A stretch of DNA of 64,000 nt, taken from Emiliania huxleyi CCMP1516 (Eukaryota > Haptophyta > Isochrysidales > Noelaerhabdaceae). The notes under the pieces were generated by a model. The model had not been told where the DNA came from and searched no databases. It saw nothing but the letters and a program-made list of their open reading frames with translations. The translations under genes and the position numbers were made by a program. This document shows, piece by piece, positions 43,441 to 53,049 of the stretch (positions are counted from its first letter, which is position 1; every line of letters starts with the position of its first letter). The stretch is taken from NCBI RefSeq assembly GCF_000372725.1, contig NW_005195368.1:303910-367909 (forward strand). The letters run 5' to 3'.

Positions 43441-44636
43441 TCAGCCCAGGAGCCCCGCCCGCGAGCGGCTCCAGCCGCCGCCGCCCACCACCTTCTCGCG
43501 GATGGCCGCCCGCACCCTCGGCGTGAAGACACTCGCGACGGCGATGAACCACGCGCCGGGGAGCGCGTCGAGCAGCGACGGCGGCGGGTCGCAATCGGTC
43601 CAGCCGAGCCGCGTCGCCCCCTCTCTCCGCGGCAAGTCCAGCGCTCCGAAGGTCTCGTTTGCCAGCGAGGAGGGGTGGAGAGCGTCGTCGGAGAGGAGGG
43701 CGTGGGCGACGCACTCGCGCGACAAAGAGCGGTCCGGCTGCTGCGCGAGCCACAGCACGTGCGCCGCGTAGCAGGCGCCTGGAGGTCTCGAATACACAAG
43801 CCTGAGCGTGCGAGCACAGCGCCGTTGCGCCGCATCCCGTGGGGAGGGTGGCGCTGCGAGTACCAGTGGCTATGCGATGCAGCCAGAGGCGCACAGCTGG
43901 GGGAGGTGTGTGCCATCGCTAGTTTGGAGGACGGGGCAGGACGGGGCAGTGCGGCGGGAGGGTGCTCCGGATCGCAGGGGAGATCTGGGGAGATCTTGGG
44001 AGATGTGGGGAGATGTGGGTGCTCCGCATCGCAGGGGCGCCCGCGCGCCGTTGACCCACCCGGAGCAGACGCGCATCACGAGGAAGGGCGAGCGGACGTA
44101 GCCGCCCAGCTGGCAGGCGGTGAGCCCGATGGAGCAAGCGACCATCACCGCGGCGACGGCGCGCCGCACGAGCGTGCTCATGGCGGTCTCGCCGCCGACG
44201 GCGGCGAAGCGGGGCCCCGACTGCCGCGCGAGCACCGCCGAGCCACAGACAAGCATCGCCGAGAGAAAGTAGCTCTGCGGTCCGGAGGGGGCGGTGCGGC
44301 GCAAAGGCGCGCCCCCCGCCCCACCCTCGCCCCCCGCGCCGCCCTCGCCCTCCGCGCCGCCCTCGCCCGCCGCGCCGCCCTCGCCCGCCGCGCCGCCCTC
44401 GCGCCCCACGCCACTCGCGCGCCCCACGCCGCCCGTGCACGCGCCGCCGCCGCCGGGTCCGCCGCCGCCGGGCAGGACCGAGGCGAGCAGCAGGGTGAGC
44501 GGGAAGATGAGGGAGGGGAGGGACATGGGGTGGGAGGAGAGCCTCGCCGCCAGGTCGGCGAGCGACGGGCAAGAGTCGCCGAGGGCGCCTCTCGTCCCTG
44601 GAAAAGGGGGAAGGGGAAAGGGAAGGAGGGGGGGAT

Positions 44637-44694
<58 letters not shown>

Positions 44695-46567
44695 NNNNNN
44701 NNNNNNNNNNNNNNNNNNNNNNNNNNNNNNNNNNNNNNNNNNNNNNNNNNNNNNNNNNNNNNNNNNNNNNNNNNNNNNNNNNNNNNNNNNNNNNAGCGGT
44801 GTACGTGGGGGCTGCAGCGCGCACCTGTCGGGTTGATGCGTAGGAGGAGCGCCGTGAGGAGCAGCAGCGCGACGGCGACGGCCACAGAGAGCAGCGGCGC
44901 CTGAAGGCCGTGTCCAAGACGAGTCCGGGACACGTCTCGGACGTGACCTGGCGGCACGCAGCGTCGTCGGTGCAATCGCGCTGCCGACGCGCCGCCGGAG
45001 TCCGCTCTGCAGCAGCCAGCTGTGCCGCTGCAGCAGCCAGCTCTTCTGCTGGCGGCCGAGCAGGCTCGCGGCGGCGTGGCTGCGCCCCTCCGGCGGGGAG
45101 GGCGGCAGCGACGCGGGCGGCGACGTGAAGAGCGGCTCCTACGACGTGCGGGTCACGTCGGGTGAACTCGGGCGATCTCGGGCGATCTCGGGCGATCTCG
45201 GGCGATCTCGGGGAGGCGGCCTCCTCCTCGGGCGAGAGCTGTGCGCTGTACTGCGCCAGCCACGCGACGAGCTCCTCGCCCGCACGGCCCGGCTCCCACC
45301 CTCCCAACGCCTCCTCCACCCCTCCCCCCTCCGCCTCCCCCCCTCCCGCCGCCGCCTCCGCCCCCCACGAAGCGCCTCCCGCCGCACCCCACCCACCCCA
45401 GGGGCCACCTGCCGCCACAGCCCAAGAGCCGACCGCAGGGGCCGCAACGCCCCACGCGCCTCCCTCCGCCTCGCCGCCCTCCGTCTCGCCGCCCTCCGCC
45501 TCGCCCCCCGCCGCCTCGCCGCCCGCCGCCTCGCCCCACAGCAGCTCCTCGAGCAGCCCCGGAGCGGCGAGGGGCCCGTCGCTCCAGCGGCAAGCAGGCA
45601 GCGCACAGCCGTTGCTAACGGCGGCGGCGGCGGGAGCGGCGGGGGCGAGCGCCGACTGCAGCGAGAAGGCGACCTCGCCCGGATGGCCGGGCCGCCCTTC
45701 TCTCCAGCCGCGCCTCTCGTCTCGCCCGCGGCAGTCTCCTCCCCCCGTACTCAGAGGCGGCGCGAGAGGCGGCGCGAGAGGCGGCGCGAGAGGCGCGAGA
45801 GGCGGCGCGAGAGGCGGCGCGAGAGGCGGCGCCGCGGCAGCCGCCGCCGCCGCCGCTACATCGCAGGGGGGCGTGCTGTCGGGGCGAAGGTGTTGCTGTT
45901 CGCCGCCACGCCGCACGTGTGGCAGAGGGACGGAGAGGACGGGCTTCAGCGTCTTGCCGACGCGGAAGCCGAGGGAGCTGTCTTGCAGCCCGGCCGGGAG
46001 GGGCGAGAGGCCAGGCAGGTCGACGTGCGTCGCGTCGCGAAGGATGACGAGCTTTGCGCCAGAGCAGCACTTCGTCTGATTCACGATTCGGTGCGCCGGA
46101 AGGACTGAAGGCGGCGTGCTCTTGCGGCGGCTTGTGCCGCTGCGCGGAAGATTCCATACCCCCACCGAGTGGGTGTTTGCGATGCCCTCGTCGCGGAGGA
46201 CCCGGACACGACGCGCGGGGATGAAGATGGTACCCTCGCGGCACCGGGGACAAAAGTGCTCTTTGAAGGCACCGCTCATCGGACGGACAGGCGGGCAGGT
46301 GGCGAGGCCGGCAAGCTCGCCTCCCCAGCACCGCTCGAGCGGCCTCTCATCCGACTCGAGCGGCCTCTTGAAACGGTCCATGCCGGCGCTATGCAGGGAA
46401 GAGTCGGCAGTGCGGGCACGTCTTCCACCGGCGCCGGCGGATATTTTCGCCAAGTACCCGGTACTCGAGTACCGATGGAGACTTGAGCACTTGAGCACTT
46501 GATAGGGTCGATTCCGCATGGTACGGGACCCCTCGATCGTCTCGCCCTCCCTCACTGGTGTGTTCAT
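43441..46567 (-). CDS. Multi-pass membrane protein of unknown function, interrupted by gap
   Basis: The start region (46567 or an internal ATG) has a possible zinc knuckle ('EHFCPRCREGTIFIPARRV') and 'FRVGKTLKPVLSVPLPHV', then a Gly/Ala/Glu-rich exon ending 'WLAQYSAQLSPEEEA'. After a satellite-filled intron (GGGCGATCTC units) come 'SWLLQRHSWLLQSGLRRRVG', TM 'LLSVAVAVALLLLTALLL', the N gap, TM 'SLIFPLTLLLASVLPGG', 'QSYFLSAMLVCGSAVLA' and 'VAAVMVACSIGLTACQLGG'. GC-AG intron 43779-44048 joins 'CSGWVNG' to 'ACYAAHVLWLAQQPDRSLSR'; the soluble tail ends at 43441. Family not recognised. Linking the Cys-rich N-terminal half to the TM half is inference. Confidence 0.5.
44695..44794. other. Assembly gap (100 N)
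   Basis: Exactly 100 N inside an intron of the membrane-protein gene, bordered by a GGCGAG repeat. Confidence 0.99.
46493..46535 (+). repeat. 43-bp direct repeat, copy A
   Basis: Matches 47599-47641 at 42 of 43 positions (contains GGTCGATTCCGCATGGTACG). The two copies bracket 1.06 kb with a microsatellite and no convincing gene. Confidence 0.9.
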
Positions 46568-46603
46568 TGGGGGGGGTCATAACAAACACGGTGCAGGATC
46601 GAG

Positions 46604-46900
46604 GTGCACGCTGCAGAAGCAGTGTCGTCCCCCCTCTCCCCGACGGCGATGGCGGTGTGGCCGATCGAGCTACAAGAGGAGCTTGTTCAGCAGGATCCGA
46701 GTGCCGATGGAGACTTCAACTGTGTTGCCGACCCCGCACTCGACTTGCGACGCACAACCCCCTCCCCCTATGAAAACGACGGACACGATGTCCTGGAACA
46801 AATCGCCTCCGAAAACGATCTCGTCGATGAGATAGAGCGACGGTACCGATCCGGGGATCCCAGGAAGCAGGATCCCTGCACGGGCCGGCCTGACGCCTGA
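46604..46900 (+). CDS. Short ORF, doubtful
   Basis: 98-codon frame 'MAVWPIELQEELVQQDPSAD' to 'DPCTGRPDA'. It lies between the 43-bp direct repeats. The antisense frame (46906-46670) also reads plausibly ('SLYLIDEIVFGGDLFQDIVS'), so the coding strand, if any, is unclear. No family recognised. Confidence 0.2.
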   Translation: MHAAEAVSSPLSPTAMAVWPIELQEELVQQDPSADGDFNCVADPALDLRRTTPSPYENDGHDVLEQIASENDLVDEIERRYRSGDPRKQDPCTGRPDA

Positions 46901-47080
46901 GGCCAAGTGTACCGGCGTTCTATCTCTGTAAACCCGCTCGCAGGTACCTATTTCTTAGTTGAGGATACTCTCTACACACTCTCGCTTTTCCCTTTCCCCG
47001 CCCGCCTATCCCTGCCAGCAACCCTGCGGCTGTCTCTCTGTCTTTTGCTCACTCGCTCTCTCGCTCTCTCGCTCGCTCGC

Positions 47081-47091
<11 letters not shown>

Positions 47092-47174
<83 letters not shown>
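47092..47174. repeat. (CT)n microsatellite
   Basis: About 83 bp of pure CT preceded by CTCG units. Ser-Leu or Arg-Glu frames here are artefacts. Confidence 0.95.
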
Positions 47175-47177
<3 letters not shown>

Positions 47178-49170
47178 TGCGTTCTTTATTTCTTTTGGAT
47201 GTGAGATCACTGACCACCTACCCGATGAGGCGCTCGGCAATGACCTCGGAGCTAGTGGCTCGCTCCGGGGGCTCAGCAGCCCGTTCTGAGCGGCGAGAAA
47301 ATATGTCCGCCCGACACCGCCTCGGCCGCAGCGTTCTTTAAGCTTAAACCCCTTCTCAGAGAGAGCGGACTCTTGCTCACTCAGAAAGAAAAACACCGCG
47401 TGGCCGAACACGTTCGAGCAGAGTCAAGTCTGTTCAACACCGCTCAACATAGCGGGAGCGGTCAACTCCCGCGGAGAGGCTGCTTTCGCCTCCCTCAGTC
47501 AGTCGCGCTCTCCTCCGCTCCTCCCTTCTCCTCTTCAGAGCAGGACTTTGCTTTCCTGCTTGATTGAGTGAACACCGCTCTAGCTTGAGCACTTACTTGA
47601 GCACTGGATAGGGTCGATTCCGCATGGTACGGGACCCCTCGCTCTAGCTAGCTAGTAAGAGCAGCGATTGCTTCAAGCCGACACCGCTCTCGTGTTATCG
47701 AACACCGCTCCAACGTGCGTCGTCTGTGGCTGCATCTGCGGTCTCCATCCCGGTGTCCGCCCCGTGCGACTCTCCTCTGCCCTAGCAATCGTTGGCATGA
47801 GAGCTCGCCCCGCGGCCCTCGTCGGCGTCAGGATCGCCAGACGTTTGAAGAGCAACAGTGCAATCAGCTCGGCAAGCGAAGACTTGAGAGGGTTTCTCAT
47901 GTGGCGTCGGGCGTGCGAGTGAGCGGTCGCGCGCGCATGCTGTCGTGACAGCGGCTAACGGTCGTGAGAGCGGCTAACCGTCATGACGTGAACTTTCCAT
48001 AGTCTCGTAGATGGGGGCGCGGCGCGGGCGCGGAGACCACGAGACTAGTGCTCAATATCTTCGCTCAATCAGATAGTGCTCAATATTTTCGGCGCACCAC
48101 GCAGGTGTTTTCTGTGTATTGAGGTGAAGAACAGTCCGGCTCGGACTGGACACCGGTCACCGCGGCGCGTCGAGACATCCAGCTGTTTCATGGAGCTGAA
48201 AGTAGCTTGGTCCTCGCCTGTGGCGAGGCACTCCCACGCCTCACGGGGTCCCCCCTTGCCCGGGGGGGCGAGGGAACCCGAGCCTTGGCGGGCAGCGTTC
48301 AGCTGGGGCGAGCCTTGGGAGCAGCGTTCAGCTGTTCCCACAGTAGGCGGGAAGTACCTCGCCAGGTCCTCGCCAGGTGCGGCGCACCCGGATCTCGAAC
48401 TTCGAGTGCTGCGTTCTTGCGCGACGCGCGGGGTACTGCGCGCGCAGGGGGTTCGGACAATTGATTTCTACCTCTCCGGCGGCGCCCGCGGCGCTCTCCA
48501 AATACTCGCTCACTATAGCGGCGTGCAGCCGGCGGCGCAGCCACGCCTTGTTGCCCGAGAGGGCCTCGCCACGCTCCTAGCCATAGAGCATAGTGTGCGG
48601 GACTACTTTGCGCGGGACGATAGCTACTACTTACTACAGCAGCATTCCCAGCCCCTTTGCCAAAGGTCCGGTTTGAGCGAATTTTGATTAGTTTATAGAA
48701 CGGTCCCTTGTGCCTTGTGTCGCTGGCGCGCCCCAGCCCAGCCCAGCACGAGGCACCCTCTAGGCACCCCCCTCCCCCCCCCCGGGTCCCGGCGCGCCGC
48801 CAGCGCCGAGGAAATTTTTGAGAAATGCTAAAGAGCGGCCGCACACTGCTCGGTACCCCCCCCTGCACACCGACAAACAGCGCGCTTATCTTGCGACCCC
48901 CCTGATCAGGTGTCCGCCTGTCACGTATAGTACATAGAAGCTAGAACGTTTGGAGTTGAAGGGCGCGTGTCGCTGTGTGCACAGCTAGCTGTACATAAGC
49001 GTCCACCTTGACCTTCTGTGTGTGACACTTGTATAACACTTGTGTGTGTGTCTCACATCCCTCCCTTGGGTTGTCTCTTTTCTTTCTTTTTTCCGGCCTG
49101 CATTCCGCCTTTATCGATCTACCTGCTACCCAATTGCCGTGCGCGTTCGCCTCGACGCAGATGACATCTC
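47175..49170. other. Repeat-rich intergenic region, no gene supported
   Basis: Contains GAACACCGCTC words repeated between 47430 and 47710, the second 43-bp direct repeat (47599-47641), GTGCTCAATAT pairs near 48050-48080, a CAGCGTTCAGCT pair near 48290-48330, and a CCCTCCCTTGG-type polypurine box at 49055-49070. Frames of up to 200 codons exist but show no domain or composition typical of this window's genes. Confidence 0.5.
47599..47641 (+). repeat. 43-bp direct repeat, copy B
   Basis: Second copy of 46493-46535 with one mismatch. Confidence 0.9.
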
Positions 49171-52017
49171 CTACACGAGGCGCTGCAGCATCCACATCAT
49201 CACCGGCTCGCGGCAGTACGGGCACTCGCGCATCCGATCCGCGCAAGCGCCGCACGCGCACTGGTGCCCACATGGCACGGCGATGTGCGTCTTCGGCCGG
49301 GTGAAGCACACGATGCATGTGGTCTCACCGCCGAGGGTGGACTCAGGAACAACCGCCCGGCCAGTGTCGAAGTCGGCGTCGGCGAGCGAGACGGTCGCCG
49401 CCGCTGGCTGAGGCTCTCCCGACACCGCATCGTCGGGGACGGAGTCGGAGCTCGGGTCCTCGGGTCCGATCGAGTCCTCATCGGGGGCAGCGGCAGCAAG
49501 CTGCGACGGCGAATCCGATGGCGGCGCAAAGGACTCGGCGAAGTCGGCCGGAGCAGCGGCGCCAATTTCCGGTGATGGCTCCTCTAGTGCCTGTCCCTCT
49601 GGCACTACACTCAGCCTCGCCGTCGTCTCGCCGAGGCAGCGGACAGGCACTCCCGCCTCCTTCTCCGCCTCGGGCGCCGCCACCTCTGCATCCACCTCTG
49701 CCAAGTCCGCCTCACCCGCCGCCTCGCCGTGCGCCTGCGACGACCCTGCCCTGCCCTTCCCCTTCTTCTTCTTCTTTCCCTTCTTGCTTTCCTTCTTCTT
49801 GTCTTCCGCCTCCTTCTCCGCCTCGAGCTCCGCCAGAAGCGCGTCGCCTAGGCACAGGTGTGTGATGAGACGCTGACAAAGCCCAACCTCCATGTCCGCC
49901 AAAAGGCGTCTCGCCTCGCCGCTTCGCCTCCGTCTCCTTCGCCGCCCTCGCCGCCGTCGCTTGCTCCTCAATCAGCTTTGCGCACTCGGTGTGGCCTGCC
50001 TGCCTCGCATACTGCAGCGCCGTCTTCCCCCTCGAGTCGCACAGCTCCAGGTCCGCACCGCGCTGCAGAAACGTCTCGACCAGAAGCTCATGGCCGTTGC
50101 CGGCGGCAAGCATCAGCATCGTGGTGCCGTCCACGCCGTCACACAGGAACGTTGCGTCCATCTGGCCGCCGCTGTCGACCCAAGCCTCAACCGTCGCCTC
50201 CCTGCCTCGCTCGGCCGCCCTCCAGACCTCCTCGGGGACCTTACACTCCAACATCCCCTCTGCCCACCGTTCGGCGATGACTTCGGCGAGCGACTGCTTG
50301 ACGTTGGGACACTGAGCTCCCGACGCTTCCGCCGCCCTAGCCGCCACAGAGAGCTCGTATGCAGAGAGGACGCGGACGCACTCCTTTTGATGCTCACTCT
50401 CAGCATAATCCAGCGCCGTCAGTCCCGAAGGAGAGCGCATCGCAAGATCAGCTCCCGCCTGCAGGCGCTGTCCAAAACCATTCTGCTCCAAAAAGCCTGC
50501 TCCAAAACAGAATGGTTTTGGACAGCGCATCGCAAGATCAGCTCCCGCCGGAGCACGATGGCGGAATGGTTTTGGACAGCGGCAAGCATCAGCGCAGACA
50601 TCCCGTCGCCGTCCCGAAGGTTGACCTCCGCCTTGTGCCGCAGCAACAAGACGACCACCAGCTCGTGGCCCTGCTTGGCGGCGGCCATCAGCGCCGTGCG
50701 GTGGCTACCGCCGGAGTGCATGTCAATCTCTGCGCCGTGCCGCAGAAGCATCTCGACGATCCGCTCGTGGCCATAATTTGCGGCCATCATCAGCAGCGTG
50801 ACCTCGCCGCTGCAGTCTCCGACCTCAAGCGTAAAGATCCCGTTACCACGCCCGCCATCAATGAGCCACGCCAGGACCGTCGCCTCATCGCCTGCCAAGG
50901 CCGCCATCTTGATCTCTTGGGTGAGCATCAGTGGCATTTTCCAGTCTTCGGCCGCCGAGATCTGTACGTACCTCGCGACGCACTCGTCGCGCGTCTTGCT
51001 GTACGCATCCATCCCCTCCGCGATGCGGTCCCAGTGCTCCTCCGTGAGCTTGGGGAAACGTGCCAGCAGATCCTCAAACTCTCTCCTCTGCTCGGCACTC
51101 CAATCGCCGGCTCGAGCGCGCCGACCCGCCACCTCCTGGAGGTGTGTCCTGATGGCCTGTTCGCACTCGGCGTGGCCCTTCAGCTTTGCATACTGCAGCG
51201 CCGTCCTGCCGGTCACATCGCGCGTCGCCATATCAGCGCCCGCACGCAGCAGGCGGAGCACGACGGTGGGGTGGCCGTGGTAGGCGGCATTTATGAGCGC
51301 GGTTCCGCCGTCGCTATCCTGCTTGTTGATCTCCGCGCCACGTCCCAGTAGCAAGTCGACCATTCCCTCGTGGCCGGCGTTGGCGGTGAGCATCAGCGCG
51401 GTCGAGCCGTCGAAGTTTATCTGGTCGATCGCCGCGCCACGCAGCAGCAGCGTGTGGGCAAGCCGCTCGTGGCCTCCACTGGCGGCGATCATCAACAGCG
51501 AGTTGGTGGTGCCCCATTCGTCCAGTGCAGCCAAATCCCCGCCGTGGTCATCAAGCCATACCAGCACCCCTTCCTCCTCGCCTCGATCAGCTGCGTGCAC
51601 AACGTCCCGGGGCAGCACCTTGTACCATCCTTCCGGCTTGAAGGCCTTCACGCACTCGGCGTGTCCCCTCCGGTGTGCAATCTCCATCGCGGTCAGCCCG
51701 CTCTCATTGCGCAGCCGAGTGTTTGCCCCGCCCCGCAGCAACTTGCGCACGATCGCTGCCTCGCCGAAGTAGGCGGCCGCCATGAGCGCAGTCATTCCGT
51801 TGCTCGCCCGCGCGTCCAGGGATGCGCCGTGCTCCAGGAGCAGGTCGACCATGCCGGGCTTGCCAAAGTTGGAGGCGGCCATTAGCAGCGTCAGCCCGGC
51901 AACCGGGCCTTGGGTGAAGGCTGCGCTCGGGTCGCCGCCGTCAGCGAGATAGGCCCGCGCCGCCGCCTCGTTGCCTCTCTGGACCGCCTGCAGGATAGCA
52001 TCGCGCGCCGGCGCCAT
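49171..52017 (-). CDS. Ankyrin-repeat RING-finger protein (probable E3 ubiquitin ligase)
   Basis: Exons 52017-50557, 50467-49915, 49847-49171 (896 aa). From 'MAPARDAILQAVQRGNEAAA' there are at least nine ankyrin units in two arrays, for example 'GLTLLMAASNFGKPGMVDLL', 'GGTALINAAYHGHPTVVLRL' and 'HRTALMAAAKQGHELVVVLL'. A charged Lys/Glu linker with a poly-Lys nuclear-type signal follows. The last 45 residues are a C3HC4 RING: 'CIVCFTRPKTHIAVPCGHQC', 'CGACADRMRECPYCREPV'. ANK binds substrate and RING recruits E2 in known families. Intron 49848-49914 is GC-AG with a strong exon echo. The 50468-50556 junction lies in a tangle of direct and inverted repeats, and one or two ankyrin residues there are uncertain. 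Confidence 0.87.
49848..49880 (-). repeat. Introner-like intronic element, copy 4 (diverged)
   Basis: Gene-sense sequence TCAGCGTCTCATCACACACC at the 3' end of intron 49848-49914 shares the CAGCGTCTCNTCACA core with copies 1 and 3 and likewise runs to the acceptor AG after the exon echo. Confidence 0.55.
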
Positions 52018-52153
52018 TGTTCGCGGGGATGGAGCTCTCGCCGCGCTTGGAGCAGAGATAAGTACAGTAGCCGACGGCGACCGCGTTTCACGAACATGTT
52101 TTCCGCTCTTCGGCGACACGGTTTGCCTTGAAGTTACCGCACCGACGCTAAAT

Positions 52154-53026
52154 TCAAGCCCCTTCAAGCCAATTTATGGGCAGGTGGGCAGGAACACTGC
52201 TGCTGCTAAGCACCCGCACCGCCCAGTGAGTAGTGTCGCGGGCTAGGATAAGGACCATGATCTGGCTTCCACAGATCCCACATTTCATGATGAGGGAATC
52301 AATGCCGAGCAGCTCCGAGTGCTGCGAAGAGTGCAACAGCACAGCTTGCCAGGCCGCCTGGACTAAGTGCAACTGCAGCCCAGACAGACGGCTTGCGGCA
52401 TGCACCGCCGCCAGCTCCAAGAGTGAGAGGGATACATGGTTGGTGAGGGAGTGCCAAGTCAGTAGCGAGGAGGTCCAAGCCTGCAGGAGGGCACAGCTAA
52501 TCAAGGCGCAGGCGCGCACCGCCATGACTCCACCCTTGTTGTTCACGAGGCTTGCACGCCCAGCCACCAAGAGAAGCAGCAAGCATCCAAGGCAGAAAAG
52601 ATCATAAATCAGCCGCCAGGCTTCACGTTGTAGCCAAGGTAGTACAGCTGCCTGCAACACCACCCGCTCCAGGTGATGGCTTGACCCAAAGACGGCGCTG
52701 GCTGTGAACCCCTCTGGCTCTGCAGGCGTTGGGGCTGCAGCTGCAAGGGCCACCCTTGCAGCTTGGGTGGCCTTCTGAAAAGCAGGACTGCGGATGGGGG
52801 GAGATCCGTCATCGCCCTCTTTATCGCTCAAGTCAACGAGTGCTTTGTGCAGCAAAGTTACGTCAAGGCCCGACGCTCCGGCCAATAGCTGCTCTTGAAT
52901 GCTTGTGAAGACGGCGCCTGTCACTGCACGCAACTCGGGGCGTTTGAATTTGTCCCACCCTGATGGCAATTCTGAAAATACCTCCGAGATCTTTTCAATA
53001 CGGTCGGCTGCCCACCGAGACTCCAA
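52154..53026 (-). CDS. Unknown protein with hydrophobic C-terminal half
   Basis: Intronless frame of 290 codons. N-terminal half is charged and helical ('RIEKISEVFSELPSGWDKFK', 'TLLHKALVDLSDKEGDDGSP'). The second half has membrane-like segments ('LIYDLFCLGCLLLLLVAG', 'AVRACALISCALLQAWTSSL', 'LLGIDSLIMKCGICGSQIMV'). Base composition is noticeably less GC-rich than its neighbours, like the ORF at 11.5-12.7 kb. No family recognised. Confidence 0.5.
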   Translation of the reverse strand: MESRWAADRIEKISEVFSELPSGWDKFKRPELRAVTGAVFTSIQEQLLAGASGLDVTLLHKALVDLSDKEGDDGSPPIRSPAFQKATQAARVALAAAAPTPAEPEGFTASAVFGSSHHLERVVLQAAVLPWLQREAWRLIYDLFCLGCLLLLLVAGRASLVNNKGGVMAVRACALISCALLQAWTSSLLTWHSLTNHVSLSLLELAAVHAASRLSGLQLHLVQAAWQAVLLHSSQHSELLGIDSLIMKCGICGSQIMVLILARDTTHWAVRVLSSSSVPAHLPINWLEGA

Positions 53027-53049
53027 GTTTAAGGTGGCAGTCCGGGTTC

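Noticed and set aside
43919-46567. 882-codon continuous minus-strand frame as one exon
   Set aside because: It crosses the N gap and satellite (SPEIARDRPRSPEFTR-type) sequence; only parts of it are exon-like.
49171-50560. Plus-strand frames across the ankyrin-RING gene
   Set aside because: Antisense shadows of the ankyrin repeats; the minus strand has the RING cysteines and ankyrin consensus.
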